From the NCBI GenBank assembly GCA_030374765.1, contig JARGXX010000134.1, forward strand, positions 1-53,277: a stretch of DNA of 53,277 bases. Reading direction: 5' to 3'. A model generated the notes under the pieces. The model was not told where the DNA came from and did no database searches. It worked only from the letters and a program-made list of their open reading frames with translations. This DNA comes from Agarophyton chilense. Lineage: Eukaryota; Rhodophyta; Florideophyceae; Gracilariales; Gracilariaceae. Below, piece by piece: positions 28,305 through 40,862 of this stretch (position 1 is the stretch's first letter; every line of letters starts with the position of its first letter). A program made the position numbers and the translations under genes.

Positions 28305-28377
28305 TGTCCAGAATGGGATTTGAACCCATGACTCAAGGGTTTTCAACCCTATGCTCTAACCACTGAGCTATCCAGAC
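28305..28377 (-). tRNA. trnF: tRNA-Phe (GAA), second pass
   Basis: Repeat of the gene at 1062-1134; anticodon GAA. Confidence 0.93.
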
Positions 28378-28419
28378 TTTATTTTTTGGTATAATAAAAT
28401 TTCTACTATGTAATAAAAT

Positions 28420-28507
28420 CGGATGAAGTAGGATTTGAACCCACGATAAGTTTAATTCTTATGCCAATTTTCAAAATTGGTGCTTTAAACCACTCAGCCA
28501 TTCATCC
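28420..28507 (-). tRNA. trnS: tRNA-Ser (UGA), second pass
   Basis: Repeat of the class II gene at 1177-1264; anticodon UGA. Confidence 0.93.
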
Positions 28508-28518
28508 TTTAATAAATT

Positions 28519-28592
28519 TTAGGGTAGTAGGACTTGAACCTACAATTTTTTACTCCCAAAGCAAACACGTTAACCATTTACGTCATACCCTA
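28519..28592 (-). tRNA. trnP: tRNA-Pro (UGG), second pass
   Basis: Repeat of the gene at 1276-1349; anticodon UGG. Confidence 0.92.
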
Positions 28593-28612
28593 GAATCTAT
28601 CGTTAAAATTAA

Positions 28613-28864
<252 letters not shown>

Positions 28865-28879
28865 TCAGCCTCTCGTAAA

Positions 28880-28949
28880 AGCTAGAACCGGATTCGAACC
28901 GATGTAAAAAGATTTGCAATCTTTTGCATCAACCACTATGCTATCTAGC
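28880..28949 (-). tRNA. trnC: tRNA-Cys (GCA), second pass
   Basis: Repeat of the gene at 1637-1706; anticodon GCA. Confidence 0.92.
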
Positions 28950-28953
28950 CCGG

Positions 28954-29027
28954 TAACGGAAATAGGACTTGAACCTATAACTTTTGGATTATGATTCCAA
29001 TGTTCTTACCAATTGAACTATTCCGTC
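28954..29027 (-). tRNA. trnM: tRNA with CAU anticodon, second pass
   Basis: Repeat of the gene at 1711-1784; elongator Met or AUA-reading Ile. Confidence 0.9.
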
Positions 29028-29387
29028 TTATATATATCTCTTTTTAGGATTTTTACATCCATTATGAGGTAATAATGAATTATTTGCAATTGACAAAATA
29101 TTTAAAAAAGATTGTTTAAAATATTTTAGTACAGTTTTTTTATATTTATCAAATCCTCTTAGATTTAAATGTATATAGTTAATTTTGGATTTATTTAAAT
29201 ATTCTATAATTGAATCTAAGATTGAAATCAATGTTGTTAATGTTATTTTTTTGGTTCCTTGCGTTTTTTTGGTTCCCACCGATGTCCAAAATAATACTTC
29301 ACCTTTGAGATTTGTGATAGTACATAAAATATTATTAGATGTAAATCGAATATTGAGTCTAACAGATTTAAAATTATTTTGAATCAT
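29028..29387 (-). CDS. rps11: Ribosomal protein S11, second pass
   Basis: Same 119-residue protein as at 1785-2144, with its stop codon against trnM. Confidence 0.92.
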   Translation of the reverse strand: MIQNNFKSVRLNIRFTSNNILCTITNLKGEVLFWTSVGTKKTQGTKKITLTTLISILDSIIEYLNKSKINYIHLNLRGFDKYKKTVLKYFKQSFLNILSIANNSLLPHNGCKNPKKRYI

Positions 29388-29393
29388 TTTTAA

Positions 29394-29507
29394 CTGTCTA
29401 AGAATTCCATATAAAATAGTAGTTTTAGTAAAGATAGATTTATTTTTGAGTTCGATATGGGATCATATATTTAATATCTACTTTTTTAGTTAAAAAAATC
29501 CAGGCAA
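29394..29507 (-). rRNA. rrn5: 5S rRNA, second pass
   Basis: Repeat of the divergent 5S gene at 2151-2264, with the same CCCATATCGAACTC core. Confidence 0.75.
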
Positions 29508-29508
29508 A

Positions 29509-29874
29509 TTATTCTCATTCTAATGCACCTTTGTATCATTCGTAGATAAAACCTATTGTTAATATAACCAAAAAGACGATCATACTCCAAAATCCAAATA
29601 AAGAAATAGTACTTAGAGTTAATGATCATGGAAAAAGAAAACTAATTTCTAAATCAAAGATCAAAAATAATATAGCTACTAAATAAAATCTAATATCAAA
29701 TGTTGCTCTTGCATCATCAAAAGGATTGAAGCCACATTCATAAGCACTTATTTTTTCTTGGTCAGCTTTTTTAGGAATTAAAAAATAGGATAAACTAAAA
29801 AGGAGTACTGATAATAAAAAGGAAATACATAAAAATACTAAAATTATTGAATATTCAGTGAAAATTAGTTTCAT
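29509..29874 (-). CDS. nad3: NADH dehydrogenase subunit 3, second pass
   Basis: Same 121-residue protein as at 2266-2631, with loop cysteine C47. Confidence 0.97.
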
Positions 29875-29880
29875 AATAAT

Positions 29881-30861
29881 TTAAGGTAATCAATTAAAGC
29901 TTAACAAAATTCCAGCAACAAATAAAACTCATCCCAAAGATAAAGGAAGAAAAATTTTTCATCCCAAGCGCATTAATTGATCATATCGATATCGAGGAAA
30001 TGCAGATCTTACTCAAATAAATCCAAAAAGCAATCCTGTTGTTTTTAATCCAAATCAAATAGTACTTGGAATTCAATAAAATATTACTAAATTGAAAATA
30101 GGTAATCAACCACCAAAAAATAAAATGGTAGTTAAACCACACATTAATATCATATTAGCGTACTCACCTAAGAAAAATAAAGCAAATCCCATAGCTGAAT
30201 ATTCAACATTATATCCAGCTACTAATTCAGCTTCAGCCTCAGGTAAATCAAATGGAGCTCTATTTGTTTCGGCAAGTATGGATATATAAAACATAATTAA
30301 AGCAGGTAATAAAGGAATTCCATATCAAATATTTTGTTGAGCTAATACAATCTCTGTAAGATTTAATGATCCTGAACATAATAAAACATTAATTAAAATT
30401 AGTCCAATTGAAACTTCATAAGAAACCATTTGTGCAGCAGATCGTAAAGCACCTAAAAATGCATATTTAGAATTGCTCGATCATCCGGAGATTATAATGC
30501 CATAAACTCCTAATGAAGAAATTGCTAATAAATATAACATACCTATATTTATATCAGAATAAACCATTCCTTCACCTAATGGAACTACACATCAGGCAAT
30601 TAACGCTAATAAAAATGTTAGTATAGGTGCTAAAATAAACATACTTAAATTAGCACTTGAAGGTAAAATTGTTTCTTTAACAAATAATTTTAATCCATCA
30701 GCAAGAGGTTGTAAAAGGCCAAAAATACCAACAATATTTGGACCTTTGCGTCGTTGCATAGCTGCCATTACCTTTCGTTCTGCTAATGTCATATAAGCGA
30801 TGGCTATTAATAAAGGCAATATTATTATTACTATTTTTAAAATTATATTTATTAAAAACAT
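29881..30861 (-). CDS. nad1: NADH dehydrogenase subunit 1, second pass
   Basis: Same 326-residue protein as at 2638-3618. Confidence 0.97.
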
Positions 30862-30869
30862 CTCAAAAT

Positions 30870-32366
30870 TTAATATATAAAAGGTATAGACATTGTTGAA
30901 GAAATAAGAGAAATAATTTCTATATCTAAAAACAGAAATAAAATACTTAATGAAGAAATTCCTAAAATTAGTGAACTTAATTTACTCATAGGTTTAATTA
31001 CTTTTAAATTAGTTGTAGATAATTCAAAATACATACCCTTAATTAGTTGAATATAATAAAAACATGCAACACAACTCATAATAACTGCGAATAAACTTAT
31101 ACCAAAAGAATTAACTTGTAAAGCAGTTAATAAAACGAATAATTTTGCAAAAAATCCTCCTGTTGGCGGTATACCAGCCATTGAAAAAAGTAATATAATT
31201 ATAGCACAGGCTAAAAATGTATTGGATTTTGTTAAGCTATTAATTTCACTTAAATAACGCATTTGGTAAAATGAAGGGTAATTATAAATTTTAGTATTAA
31301 TTACAAACGCAAAAATTCCTAACATTGTAATCAAATAAATAATTAAGTAAAAAACTACATTTGAAATACTTTCTATATCACCTCCTAATATTGCTAATAA
31401 AAGAAAACCTACATGATTAATCGAACTATAAGCAAGAAATCTTTTTCATTTATGTTGTGCCAAAGCCCCGAAAGTACCTATTAAAATTGACAAAAATACT
31501 GAAAATAAAATAATATTTTGCCAAAATGGGATTAAATCATAAAATGTATATAATAAAAATCTAACCAATAGTCCAAAAATTGCAATTTTTGGTAAAATCG
31601 AAAAAAAAGCCGTTACTATAAACGGAGCTCCTTCATAAACATCTGGTGCTCATACATGAAATGGAGCTGCACTTAATTTAAATAAAAAAGCCACCAAAAT
31701 AAAAAGAAAACCTATTATTATATTAGATGAAAATAAACTAGTATTTAACAAAAATCCAGAAAAAAATTGTGCTAAATCATTTAAATTTGTTAAACCAGTC
31801 AAACCATAAATAATTGATGAACCACATAATAAAAATGCTGAAGAAAAAGCCCCCAATATAAAATATTTTAATCCTGCTTCAGTTGAAAATTCTGATGTAC
31901 GATTTATACTTGCCAAAATATAAAAAATTAAACTTTGGAATTCAATTGCTAAATAAATTATTAATAAATCGTAAGATTGTAAAATAATGAACATTGCGAC
32001 GATAACTAATAAAATTAAAATTCAAAATTCAAAGTAATTTAGCTTTTCAGATATAAAATATTCAAAAGATAAGAAAACTCAACTTATTGTAGTTATAAGT
32101 ATAATTAATTTAGAATAATATGTAAATCAATCACAAACTAAAAAATTATTCCAACTTATAATATTTAAAGGAGTTTGGAAAAATGTCAAGAAAAAACTCA
32201 AAATTAAGATTTGTAAAACCAATAAAGTAAAATTTTTGCTTAATAAAGGATAGCCCAACAAAGGATAAGTACTTAAAAAAACACCATATATAAGTAGCAA
32301 ACAAACATTAAAAGTAATATAAGTTTCCGTTAATATAGAATAAAAATTATATAAAAAATTATACAT
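30870..32366 (-). CDS. nad2: NADH dehydrogenase subunit 2, second pass
   Basis: Same 498-residue protein as at 3627-5123. Confidence 0.97.
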
Positions 32367-32387
32367 TAATTAAACTTTTTTTACTAA

Positions 32388-32627
32388 TTATAATAAAATC
32401 TCTAAAATATATCTACCAATTTCAATACTTGATAAGCGTATTAAAAATACCAAAAAGATTTTAATTTTATTAATATGAATGTAATCATTCAATATTGTTT
32501 TTAATCCAAAATTCATATGTAAAACTACTAAACCCATTATGAGTATAGCTATTTCTATGTCTAACATAAGTCCACCAAAGAAAAAAAATCCTCCTAAGCG
32601 TATAAAAACTCAAGTCACATCAAACAT
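32388..32627 (-). CDS. sdhD: Succinate dehydrogenase subunit 4, second pass
   Basis: Same 79-residue anchor as at 5145-5384, with H37 and the D48-Y49 pair. Confidence 0.88.
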
Positions 32628-32640
32628 TTATTATTTAAAG

Positions 32641-34116
32641 TTATAGTAATTGTTCTATCAAACTAATTACTGAAAAATGCAGTTCATCCAAAAATGAAAT
32701 AGGGTAAATACCAATTCATAGGATTATAAACATCAAAGGCACCAAAATTCAAAATTCTCTTCGAGAAACATCCTGAAATGATCGAAAATATTGTAATTTC
32801 AAATTCCCAAAACTTATACGATTAAAAAGTCAAATAGAATATGCAGCTCCTAATACCATACCCAAAGAAGCAAAGAAAGTCAAAATTCTATTAATTTGAA
32901 AGGCACCAATTAATACTAATAATTCTCCAATAAAACTACTTGTTCCAGGAAAACCTAAATTTGCAAAAGAAAAAAAGAGAAAAAAAATACCAAAAATAGG
33001 CATAACTTGCATTAAACCACCATAATATTTTAATATTCTAGTTTTATAGCGATCATATAGAATCCCAACACATAAAAATAATGCACTAGACACTAAACCA
33101 TGACTTAACATTAATAATATACTACCCTCAATACCTTGTAAATTTAGCGAAAAAATACCAATTGTAACAAATCCCATATGTGAAACTGAAGAATAAGCGA
33201 TTATTTTTTTTAAATCTACTTGTCTTAATGTTGTTAATGAAGCATATATAATAGCTATTATACTTAAAGTAAAAATTAGTGGTGTAAAATAAATGGATGC
33301 TTTTGGAAACATAGGTATAGAAAAACGTAAAAAGCCATAACCACCCATTTTTAATAATACTCCAGCTAAAATTACGGATCCCGCCGTGGGAGCTTCAGCA
33401 TGTGCTTCTGGCAATCATATATGAAATGGAATCATGGGAATTTTAACAGCAAAACTAGAAAAGAAAGCAAGTCAAAAAATAATTTGTTTTATTTCAGTAA
33501 AGTTATAATATCATAAAACTTGTAAGTCTGTAGTACCTACTTCAAAATAAATTGTAAGTAACGCTAATAACATTAATAATGAGCCTACTAATGTATATAA
33601 AAAAAATTGGTAAGCTGCTCTAATTTTACGTTTTCTAGATCCTCATATACCAACAATTAAAAACATTGGTATTAAAACACTTTCAAAAAATATATAAAAT
33701 CACAATAGATCTAAAACACAAAATACTTGGATTAAAAAAAATTCTAATAATAAGAAACAAATTAAATATTCTTTAATCAAACTCTGTACAGATACTCAGC
33801 TAAGTAACACACAAAAAATAGTTAATAATGTCGTTAACAAAATAAAAAATAATGAAATACCATCTATACCAATAGTATAATATAAATTAATAGAAGGAAT
33901 TCAATTATATGTGCTACTAAACTGAAAAAAAGATGTAGTATTATCAAATTGAACTCAAAGAAGTAAAGAGAATAAAAAAGTTAAACAAACAATATTTAAT
34001 GCTATTAATTTACACAAATACTCATTGGTTTGAGGAATAATAAATAATATTAAAATTCCTAAAAGTGGGGTTAGAGAGACTAAAATTAAAGGATTTAAAA
34101 GTTCTAAATTTAACAT
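32641..34116 (-). CDS. nad4: NADH dehydrogenase subunit 4, second pass
   Basis: Same 491-residue protein as at 5398-6873. Confidence 0.97.
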
Positions 34117-34134
34117 AAAATTTATTAATTAAAT

Positions 34135-34706
34135 TGGGTCTAGATTGATTCGAACAACCAACTTCACGCTTATCAAGTTACAGTCGATAGTTTGCACTTT
34201 ATAGTAACTAAAATACCTCTGCTTAAAACTGTACGTGATAATTTCTTATCATACAGCTTCTTTTCCAGTAACAAATTTCTATACCAGTATTAAAGTATAT
34301 TATGCATATTTTTTTCATTACAAAAGAACATTTGCTTATTTATACTTTTCCTTATTTCATGTTTCAATTTTTTATGTTTTGAATTTGTAGAGCTTTGTTT
34401 TACACCTCATTCATATCGAGCTTAAACTTAATGCACGCTATTAAATTTGATATTAACATGTAATTTTAGAGTTAAGATGTTTTCAACAAATTTCTGTACG
34501 TACTCAATGAATTCACTAATTTAATCTAGCGTTGATCGAAATCATAAATTAAATTTTACGTCCTAGCTTGAAACGATAAGATTTTCACTTATATAAAAAA
34601 TCAATTCGCATATAATCTATACAATACGAGTATTATCTAATAAATTAAATTACAATAATACAAACCATGTCACACGCGTACGCTCTAACCTTTAAGCTAT
34701 AGACCC
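34135..34706 (-). tRNA. trnI: tRNA-Ile (GAU) with intron, second pass
   Basis: Repeat of the split gene at 6892-7463; exons 34676-34706 and 34135-34176. Confidence 0.9.
34177..34675 (-). other. Group II intron in trnI, second pass
   Basis: Repeat of the 499-nt intron at 6934-7432; domain V at about 34226-34259. Confidence 0.85.
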
Positions 34707-34732
34707 TTAAAATAATTTTAATTATTACTTTC

Positions 34733-36709
34733 TTAGATGAAAAAAATTAATACTGAATAAAAAATCACTAGTTGAATTTGATTACACATAATCATTAAAA
34801 ATAGACAAACCCCTAAAACAATAAAAAACAAATAATGATTTAATTGACCAGTCTGTAACCTTGAAAATAATTTTGATCATACTAAAATTACTTTCGATAA
34901 GCCATAAGGACCTATTAGTTCAATAAATCCTCTGTCTAAATTTTTAAAAGAAACAGTATAACCAAAATTTAAAATAGGATAAACAAAAAATCTATTGTAT
35001 AATACATCCAAATATCATTTTTTATTAATCAAAAAACAAATTTTACGATAAACGATACTAGATAAATAAATATGTATTTTTGACTTATTAATAATAGTCG
35101 CTAAAATAATTCCTAATGTGCTTAATGCAAATGGTAACCATTTTAAGTTTATATTTAATCATTCCGCTTCAATAAAATAAGAATTTGTAGGTAAAATAAG
35201 AATCGAAGATTTTCAGAAGTCAGTACCTATACCTATAAACAAGTCTTTTCCCAAATAGCCTATAAAAATACTACCTAAACCTAAAAGAATTAAGGGCATT
35301 AACATTAGCAAAGAAGGTTCATGACTTTTCAGAATACTTTCCCTTGTCGTATTCGCTGAATTTATAAATGTCAAATAAATTAAACGAAACGAATAAAATG
35401 CAGTAAAAAAGACCGATAAATTTCCTAATCAACATGCAAACGATCCTTGTAAATTTTGTAAATTAGTATTTAACGTAATTTGTGTAATTTCTAAAATAAA
35501 ATCTTTAGAATAAAAACCTGTTAAAAAAGGGAAACCCGCTAATGCAAACGATCCTATTAACATTAAAGAATAAGTTAAAGGTAAGAATTTGATGAGAGAT
35601 CCCATACGACGCATATCTTGTTCATTAGCCAAAGCATGTATTACTGAGCCAGCACTCAAGAATAATAATGCTTTAAAAAAAGCATGATTTGCTAAATGAA
35701 ACATACTGACATTATAACATGAAATTCCACAAGAGAATATCATATAACCTAATTGACTACAAGTAGAATAAGCAATTACTCTTTTTAAATCATTTTGAAA
35801 AACTCCGGACATACCGGCAAAAAATGCTGTTAAAGATCCAAATATTATTAAAATATTTAAGACAGTATATGAGAATTCAATTAACGGTGAAAATCTAATT
35901 AATAAGAAAACACCAGCAGTTACCATAGTTGCTGCATGAATTAATGCAGATACTGGTGTGGGTCCTTCCATAGCATCAGGTAATCATGTATGTAGTCCTA
36001 ATTGTGCTGATTTCCCAACTGCTCCTATAAATAAAAAGATCCCTATTAATGTTAATCCGGAGACATAAAATCCACCAAAATTTAGAAAATAATTAGTAAA
36101 TAAAGGAGCTAAAGAAAATATAGTAAAATAATCTATCGATTGAAAAATATAAAAAGTAGTTAATATTCCTAGACTTAATCCGAAATCTCCTATTCTATTT
36201 ACCACTAAAGCTTTAATAGCTGATTGATTCGCTGCTAGTCTAGTGAATCAAAAATTAATTAACAAATAAGACGCTAAACCTACACCTTCTCACCCCACAA
36301 ACATTTGTACAAGATTGTCTGCAGTTACTAAAACTAACATAAAAAAGGTAAATATCTCTAAAAAAGCCATGAAACGTGGTAGATGAGGATCATTTTGCAT
36401 ATATTCTAAAGAGTATAAATGTACTAAACTTGATATCACTGTTATAACTACTAACATTGTAACAGTAAGACTATCAAATAAAAAACTTCAAGAAACTTTT
36501 AAAATACCCACGTTAATTCAAGGAGTAAGTGTAATATAATGATTTACTCCCATAAGACCCACTTCATAAAACGCAGTGAGAGATAAAAACATTGATAAAA
36601 ACACACAAACTATCGAAATAGTACTGGATCCTTTGTGACCTAGAAATCGGCCCAGGAATCCTGAAAAAATTGATCCTAGTAATGGTAACCATAAAATAAG
36701 TAAATACAT
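34733..36709 (-). CDS. nad5: NADH dehydrogenase subunit 5, second pass
   Basis: Same 658-residue protein as at 7490-9466. Confidence 0.96.
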
Positions 36710-36722
36710 AATAATTATTTAA

Positions 36723-37130
36723 CTAATATTTAAATTTCAATGACTTAGGATAAACTAATATTGAATTTAATAATTTTAGATCACAAAACTTTGTTGTATT
36801 TAAAATTACAAAACTAATTTTTTGATCAACTAATAAAGTATCAATTTCTTTTTTATCTGTTATCAATTGAGTAAAATGACCTGTTAGTAAATTTGAAGTT
36901 ATTTCAAGATTTTGAATTAATGTTTTCTTCAATAAATTTTGTTTATCTAATGTTTTTTTTGTTTTTTCTAATACTTTTTTGGTATTTATATCTACAACTT
37001 GTTTACGTATTTTTAACGATTTAAGGAACATTGGTAAAAAATAATGTATTAATACTGCGTAAAACAACGAAAAAATTAAAAATAATCAAAAAATTTGTGA
37101 AAATACAATGATACGATCTAATTGAGGCAT
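36723..37130 (-). CDS. atp8: ATP synthase F0 subunit 8, second pass
   Basis: Same 135-residue protein as at 9480-9887, starting MPQLD. Confidence 0.95.
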
Positions 37131-37143
37131 TTTTTTATTTATA

Positions 37144-37905
37144 TTAATGAAATTCTAAAACATCGTTTAGATAAATACATGTTAATAATGTAAAAACATA
37201 AGCTTGTAACCCTGCTATTGCTAATTCTAGACCTATAAGTGCTAATAGAAGTCCTAATGGTATTAAGTGAAATACTGCTAATAAACCTCCAGCAGATAAC
37301 ATAGTTCATGCAAAACCTGCAATAATTTTTAATAGTGTATGACCTGAAGTCATATTTGCGAATAATCGTATAGATAAAGTAAATACTTTAACTATATAAG
37401 AAAGGAATTCAATTGTAATTAATAAAGGCACTATAACTAAAGGTACACCCCTTGGTAAAAAAAGGGCAAAAAATTTAAAGCCATGTGTTTGAATACCAAT
37501 AATATTAATTCCTATGAAGATTGATAAAGCAAGACTAAATGTGAATGTAATATGACTTGTAACTGTAAAACTATAAGGAATCATTCCTATTAAGTTACAA
37601 AAGAGAAGAAATAAATGTAATGTAAAAATAAAAGGAAAATAAAACTCACCTTTTTGGCCTAAATTATCTTGAACCATATTTACAGTAACACTATAAACCA
37701 TTTCATTTAATAGTTGCCAATTATTTGGTACTATCGTATTTTTATAAAAACTTAAACCAATTCAAAATATCGCTATCACAAATGAAAATATCATGAATAA
37801 AGCAGAATTTGTTATAGAAATATTTAGGCCGAAAAATGTTAAAGGCATTAATGTAACAATTTCAAATTGTTCTAATGGACTTGCAAGTAAAGTAAATGTT
37901 AACAT
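37144..37905 (-). CDS. atp6: ATP synthase F0 subunit a, second pass
   Basis: Same 253-residue protein as at 9901-10662, with the channel arginine near residue 180. Confidence 0.97.
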
Positions 37906-37941
37906 AATTTTAAGTATACTAAATTAAACATAAATATAAAC

Positions 37942-38015
37942 CAGGAGAAGAAGGATTCGAACCCACAACCATTGGTTTTGAAAACCAAAGCTCTACCTAA
38001 TTAAGCTATTCTCCT
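37942..38015 (-). tRNA. trnW: tRNA-Trp (UCA), second pass
   Basis: Repeat of the UGA-reading tRNA at 10699-10772. Confidence 0.95.
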
Positions 38016-38025
38016 TCAAATTGTA

Positions 38026-38469
38026 CTAATTTGAAATTATAAAATAATTATTTATTAAAGTTTGCATTGATAATTTATTTAGAACTTTACTATGGAAAAA
38101 AAAGTCTAAATATGTGATTTTTGTTTTTTGTAAATTTACTTTATATTGTTGCATTAAAAGAATACTATGTAATAAAGTTTCTAAAAATAAAAAAAGATTA
38201 TTATTACGAACAGTTACTTTAGTAGACAAAAGAACTTTTTTTTTCGACTTTCGTTTATAAGTAAAAAAAAATCTTTGACCAGTTAAAGCCTCAAGAAGTA
38301 AATTATTACGAAAAGTTTTCGAGGGATTCAAATTTTCGATTTTATTAAAAATATGCAGGCAAGTTTTGGTTTTTAAAACTAAAAAATTTGGGTGTTGAGA
38401 ACAATTATTATCTAAAAAATCAAATGCTTCTATAAAATTGTACTGATTATATAATCTAGACTGATTCAT
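38026..38469 (-). CDS. rpl5: Ribosomal protein L5-like, second pass
   Basis: Same 147-residue protein as at 10783-11226, with the ALTGQ and KVTVRNNN segments. Confidence 0.7.
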   Translation of the reverse strand: MNQSRLYNQYNFIEAFDFLDNNCSQHPNFLVLKTKTCLHIFNKIENLNPSKTFRNNLLLEALTGQRFFFTYKRKSKKKVLLSTKVTVRNNNLFLFLETLLHSILLMQQYKVNLQKTKITYLDFFFHSKVLNKLSMQTLINNYFIISN

Positions 38470-38485
38470 TTTAATATTAATGTTT

Positions 38486-38560
38486 TGGAAATAATAGGAC
38501 TTGAACCTATAATCTTATGTATGCAAAACATATGTTTTACCAAAATTAAACTATATTCCC
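38486..38560 (-). tRNA. trnA: tRNA-Ala (UGC), second pass
   Basis: Repeat of the gene at 11243-11317; anticodon UGC. Confidence 0.9.
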
Positions 38561-38577
38561 TTTTTTTATCTTAATGT

Positions 38578-38660
38578 GGAAGAGAGTAGGATTCGAACCT
38601 ACGATTATTGTCATAAATAGATTTACAGTCTACCGCTTTAAACCACTCAGCCACCTCTTC
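38578..38660 (-). tRNA. trnY: tRNA-Tyr (GUA), second pass
   Basis: Repeat of the class II gene at 11335-11417; anticodon GUA. Confidence 0.92.
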
Positions 38661-38681
38661 TTTACTTTAGGGGACTTCTTG

Positions 38682-38817
38682 ACGAATTTTATTTTTCCTC
38701 TATAGAGGTGTTTTTTTTGCATCGGTCCCCTAAAGTTGGCACTGAACAGCTGTTCAGTGCCAACTTTAGGGGACCGATGCAAAAAAAACACCTCTATAGA
38801 GGAAAAATAAAATTCGT
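38682..38817. repeat. 136-bp palindrome, module copy 1, second pass
   Basis: Repeat of 11439-11574, centred at 38749/38750. Confidence 0.93.
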
Positions 38818-38836
38818 TTCTTTTTTTTCTAAACTC

Positions 38837-38929
38837 GAGAAGATGGTTGAGTGGTTTAAAACAACGGTTTGCTAAATCGTCATGCTTTCTTCTTAAAAAG
38901 CATCATGGGTTCAAATCCCATTCTTCTCA
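38837..38929 (+). tRNA. trnS: tRNA-Ser (GCU), module copy 1, second pass
   Basis: Repeat of the gene at 11594-11686. Confidence 0.92.
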
Positions 38930-38946
38930 AATTTCTAGAAAAATTT

Positions 38947-39020
38947 TGCGTTTTGAAGGATTCGAACCTACACTAATCAATTTAGAAGATTGATGTTTTA
39001 TCCATTTAAACTAAAAACGC
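38947..39020 (-). tRNA. trnR: tRNA-Arg (UCU), module copy 1, second pass
   Basis: Repeat of the gene at 11704-11777. Confidence 0.9.
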
Positions 39021-39042
39021 CTGGAAGACTTGATTCTAAATT

Positions 39043-39337
39043 TAATCTATCTACCTAATCTATAGGAATATAACTAATCTATAGGAATATAACTAATCTA
39101 TCTACCTAATCTATAGGAATATAACTAATCTATCTACCTAATCTATAGGAATATAACTAATCTATAGGAATATAACTAATCTATCTACCTAATCTATAGG
39201 AATATAACTAATCTATCTACCTAATCTATAGGAATATAACTAATCTATAGGAATATAACTAATCTATCTACCTAATCTATAGGAATATAACTAATCTATA
39301 GGAATATAACTAATCTATCTACCTAATCTATAGGAAT
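39043..39337. repeat. Minisatellite, module copy 1, second pass
   Basis: Same 295-bp array and A/B unit order as 11800-12094. No gene is present. Confidence 0.95.
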
Positions 39338-39373
39338 CACCCTTCTGTCCTACGCTTTTGAGGGGACTTCTTG

Positions 39374-39509
39374 ACGAATTTTATTTTTCCTCTATAGAGG
39401 TGTTTTTTTTGCATCGGTCCCCTAAAGTTGGCACTGAACAGCTGTTCAGTGCCAACTTTAGGGGACCGATGCAAAAAAAACACCTCTATAGAGGAAAAAT
39501 AAAATTCGT
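39374..39509. repeat. 136-bp palindrome, module copy 2, second pass
   Basis: Repeat of 12131-12266. Confidence 0.93.
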
Positions 39510-39528
39510 TTCTTTTTTTTCTAAACTC

Positions 39529-39621
39529 GAGAAGATGGTTGAGTGGTTTAAAACAACGGTTTGCTAAATCGTCATGCTTTCTTCTTAAAAAGCATCATGG
39601 GTTCAAATCCCATTCTTCTCA
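39529..39621 (+). tRNA. trnS: tRNA-Ser (GCU), module copy 2, second pass
   Basis: Repeat of the gene at 12286-12378. Confidence 0.92.
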
Positions 39622-39638
39622 AATTTCTAGAAAAATTT

Positions 39639-39712
39639 TGCGTTTTGAAGGATTCGAACCTACACTAATCAATTTAGAAGATTGATGTTTTATCCATTTA
39701 AACTAAAAACGC
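39639..39712 (-). tRNA. trnR: tRNA-Arg (UCU), module copy 2, second pass
   Basis: Repeat of the gene at 12396-12469. Confidence 0.9.
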
Positions 39713-39734
39713 CTGGAAGACTTGATTCTAAATT

Positions 39735-40061
39735 TAATCTATCTACCTAATCTATAGGAATATAACTAATCTATCTACCTAATCTATAGGAATATAACTA
39801 ATCTATAGGAATATAACTAATCTATCTACCTAATCTATAGGAATATAACTAATCTATCTACCTAATCTATAGGAATATAACTAATCTATAGGAATATAAC
39901 TAATCTATCTACCTAATCTATAGGAATATAACTAATCTATAGGAATATAACTAATCTATCTACCTAATCTATAGGAATATAACTAATCTATAGGAATATA
40001 ACTAATCTATCTACCTAATCTATAGGAATATAACTAATCTATCTACCTAATCTATAGGAAT
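39735..40061. repeat. Minisatellite, module copy 2, second pass
   Basis: Same 327-bp array and unit order as 12492-12818. No gene is present. Confidence 0.95.
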
Positions 40062-40097
40062 CACCCTTCTGTCCTACGCTTTTGAGGGGACTTCTTG

Positions 40098-40233
40098 ACG
40101 AATTTTATTTTTCCTCTATAGAGGTGTTTTTTTTGCATCGGTCCCCTAAAGTTGGCACTGAACAGCTGTTCAGTGCCAACTTTAGGGGACCGATGCAAAA
40201 AAAACACCTCTATAGAGGAAAAATAAAATTCGT
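40098..40233. repeat. 136-bp palindrome, module copy 3, second pass
   Basis: Repeat of 12855-12990. Confidence 0.93.
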
Positions 40234-40252
40234 TTCTTTTTTTTCTAAACTC

Positions 40253-40345
40253 GAGAAGATGGTTGAGTGGTTTAAAACAACGGTTTGCTAAATCGTCATG
40301 CTTTCTTCTTAAAAAGCATCATGGGTTCAAATCCCATTCTTCTCA
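40253..40345 (+). tRNA. trnS: tRNA-Ser (GCU), module copy 3, second pass
   Basis: Repeat of the gene at 13010-13102. Confidence 0.92.
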
Positions 40346-40362
40346 AATTTCTAGAAAAATTT

Positions 40363-40436
40363 TGCGTTTTGAAGGATTCGAACCTACACTAATCAATTTA
40401 GAAGATTGATGTTTTATCCATTTAAACTAAAAACGC
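40363..40436 (-). tRNA. trnR: tRNA-Arg (UCU), module copy 3, second pass
   Basis: Repeat of the gene at 13120-13193. Confidence 0.9.
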
Positions 40437-40458
40437 CTGGAAGACTTGATTCTAAATT

Positions 40459-40501
40459 TAATCTATCTACCTAATCTATAGGAATATAACTAATCTATAG
40501 G
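40459..40501. repeat. Truncated minisatellite, module copy 3, second pass
   Basis: Repeat of 13216-13258: A, B and a cut B. Confidence 0.9.
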
Positions 40502-40524
40502 GTTTATATATCTGTTGTTTTCTG

Positions 40525-40596
40525 TTCCTGGTAGCTTAAAGGTAGAGCGTATGGCTGTTAACCATTAGATTATAGGTTCGAATCCTATCCAGGAAG
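40525..40596 (+). tRNA. trnN: tRNA-Asn (GUU), second pass
   Basis: Repeat of the gene at 13282-13353. Confidence 0.94.
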
Positions 40597-40605
40597 TTTT
40601 TAAAA

Positions 40606-40678
40606 GAGCAATTAACTCAAATGGTAGAGTATTTCGTTTACACCGAAAAAGTTAATGGTTCAAATCCATTATTGCTTA
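40606..40678 (+). tRNA. trnV: tRNA-Val (UAC), second pass
   Basis: Repeat of the gene at 13363-13435. Confidence 0.93.
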
Positions 40679-40697
40679 ATGTAAGTGATTTGATAAA

Positions 40698-40772
40698 GTG
40701 TTTGTAGCTTAATTAGGATAAAGCATTAAATTACGAATTTAAAGATTGAAAGTTCGATTCTTTCCAAACACA
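40698..40772 (+). tRNA. trnR: tRNA-Arg (ACG), second pass
   Basis: Repeat of the gene at 13455-13529. Confidence 0.93.
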
Positions 40773-40785
40773 TTAACAAAAACTT

Positions 40786-40859
40786 GAGTGTATAGCTTAG
40801 TTTGGTAAAGCAGTAAACTTTTAATTTATAGATCTTAGGTTCAAGTCCTAATACACTCA
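40786..40859 (+). tRNA. trnK: tRNA-Lys (UUU), second pass
   Basis: Repeat of the gene at 13543-13616. Confidence 0.93.
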
Positions 40860-40862
40860 ATT

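Larger units (their letters stand above)
38670..40501. repeat. Threefold palindrome-tRNA-minisatellite module, second pass
   Basis: Repeat of 11427-13258 with the same three module copies, periods of 692 and 724 bp, and the same array lengths. Confidence 0.93.
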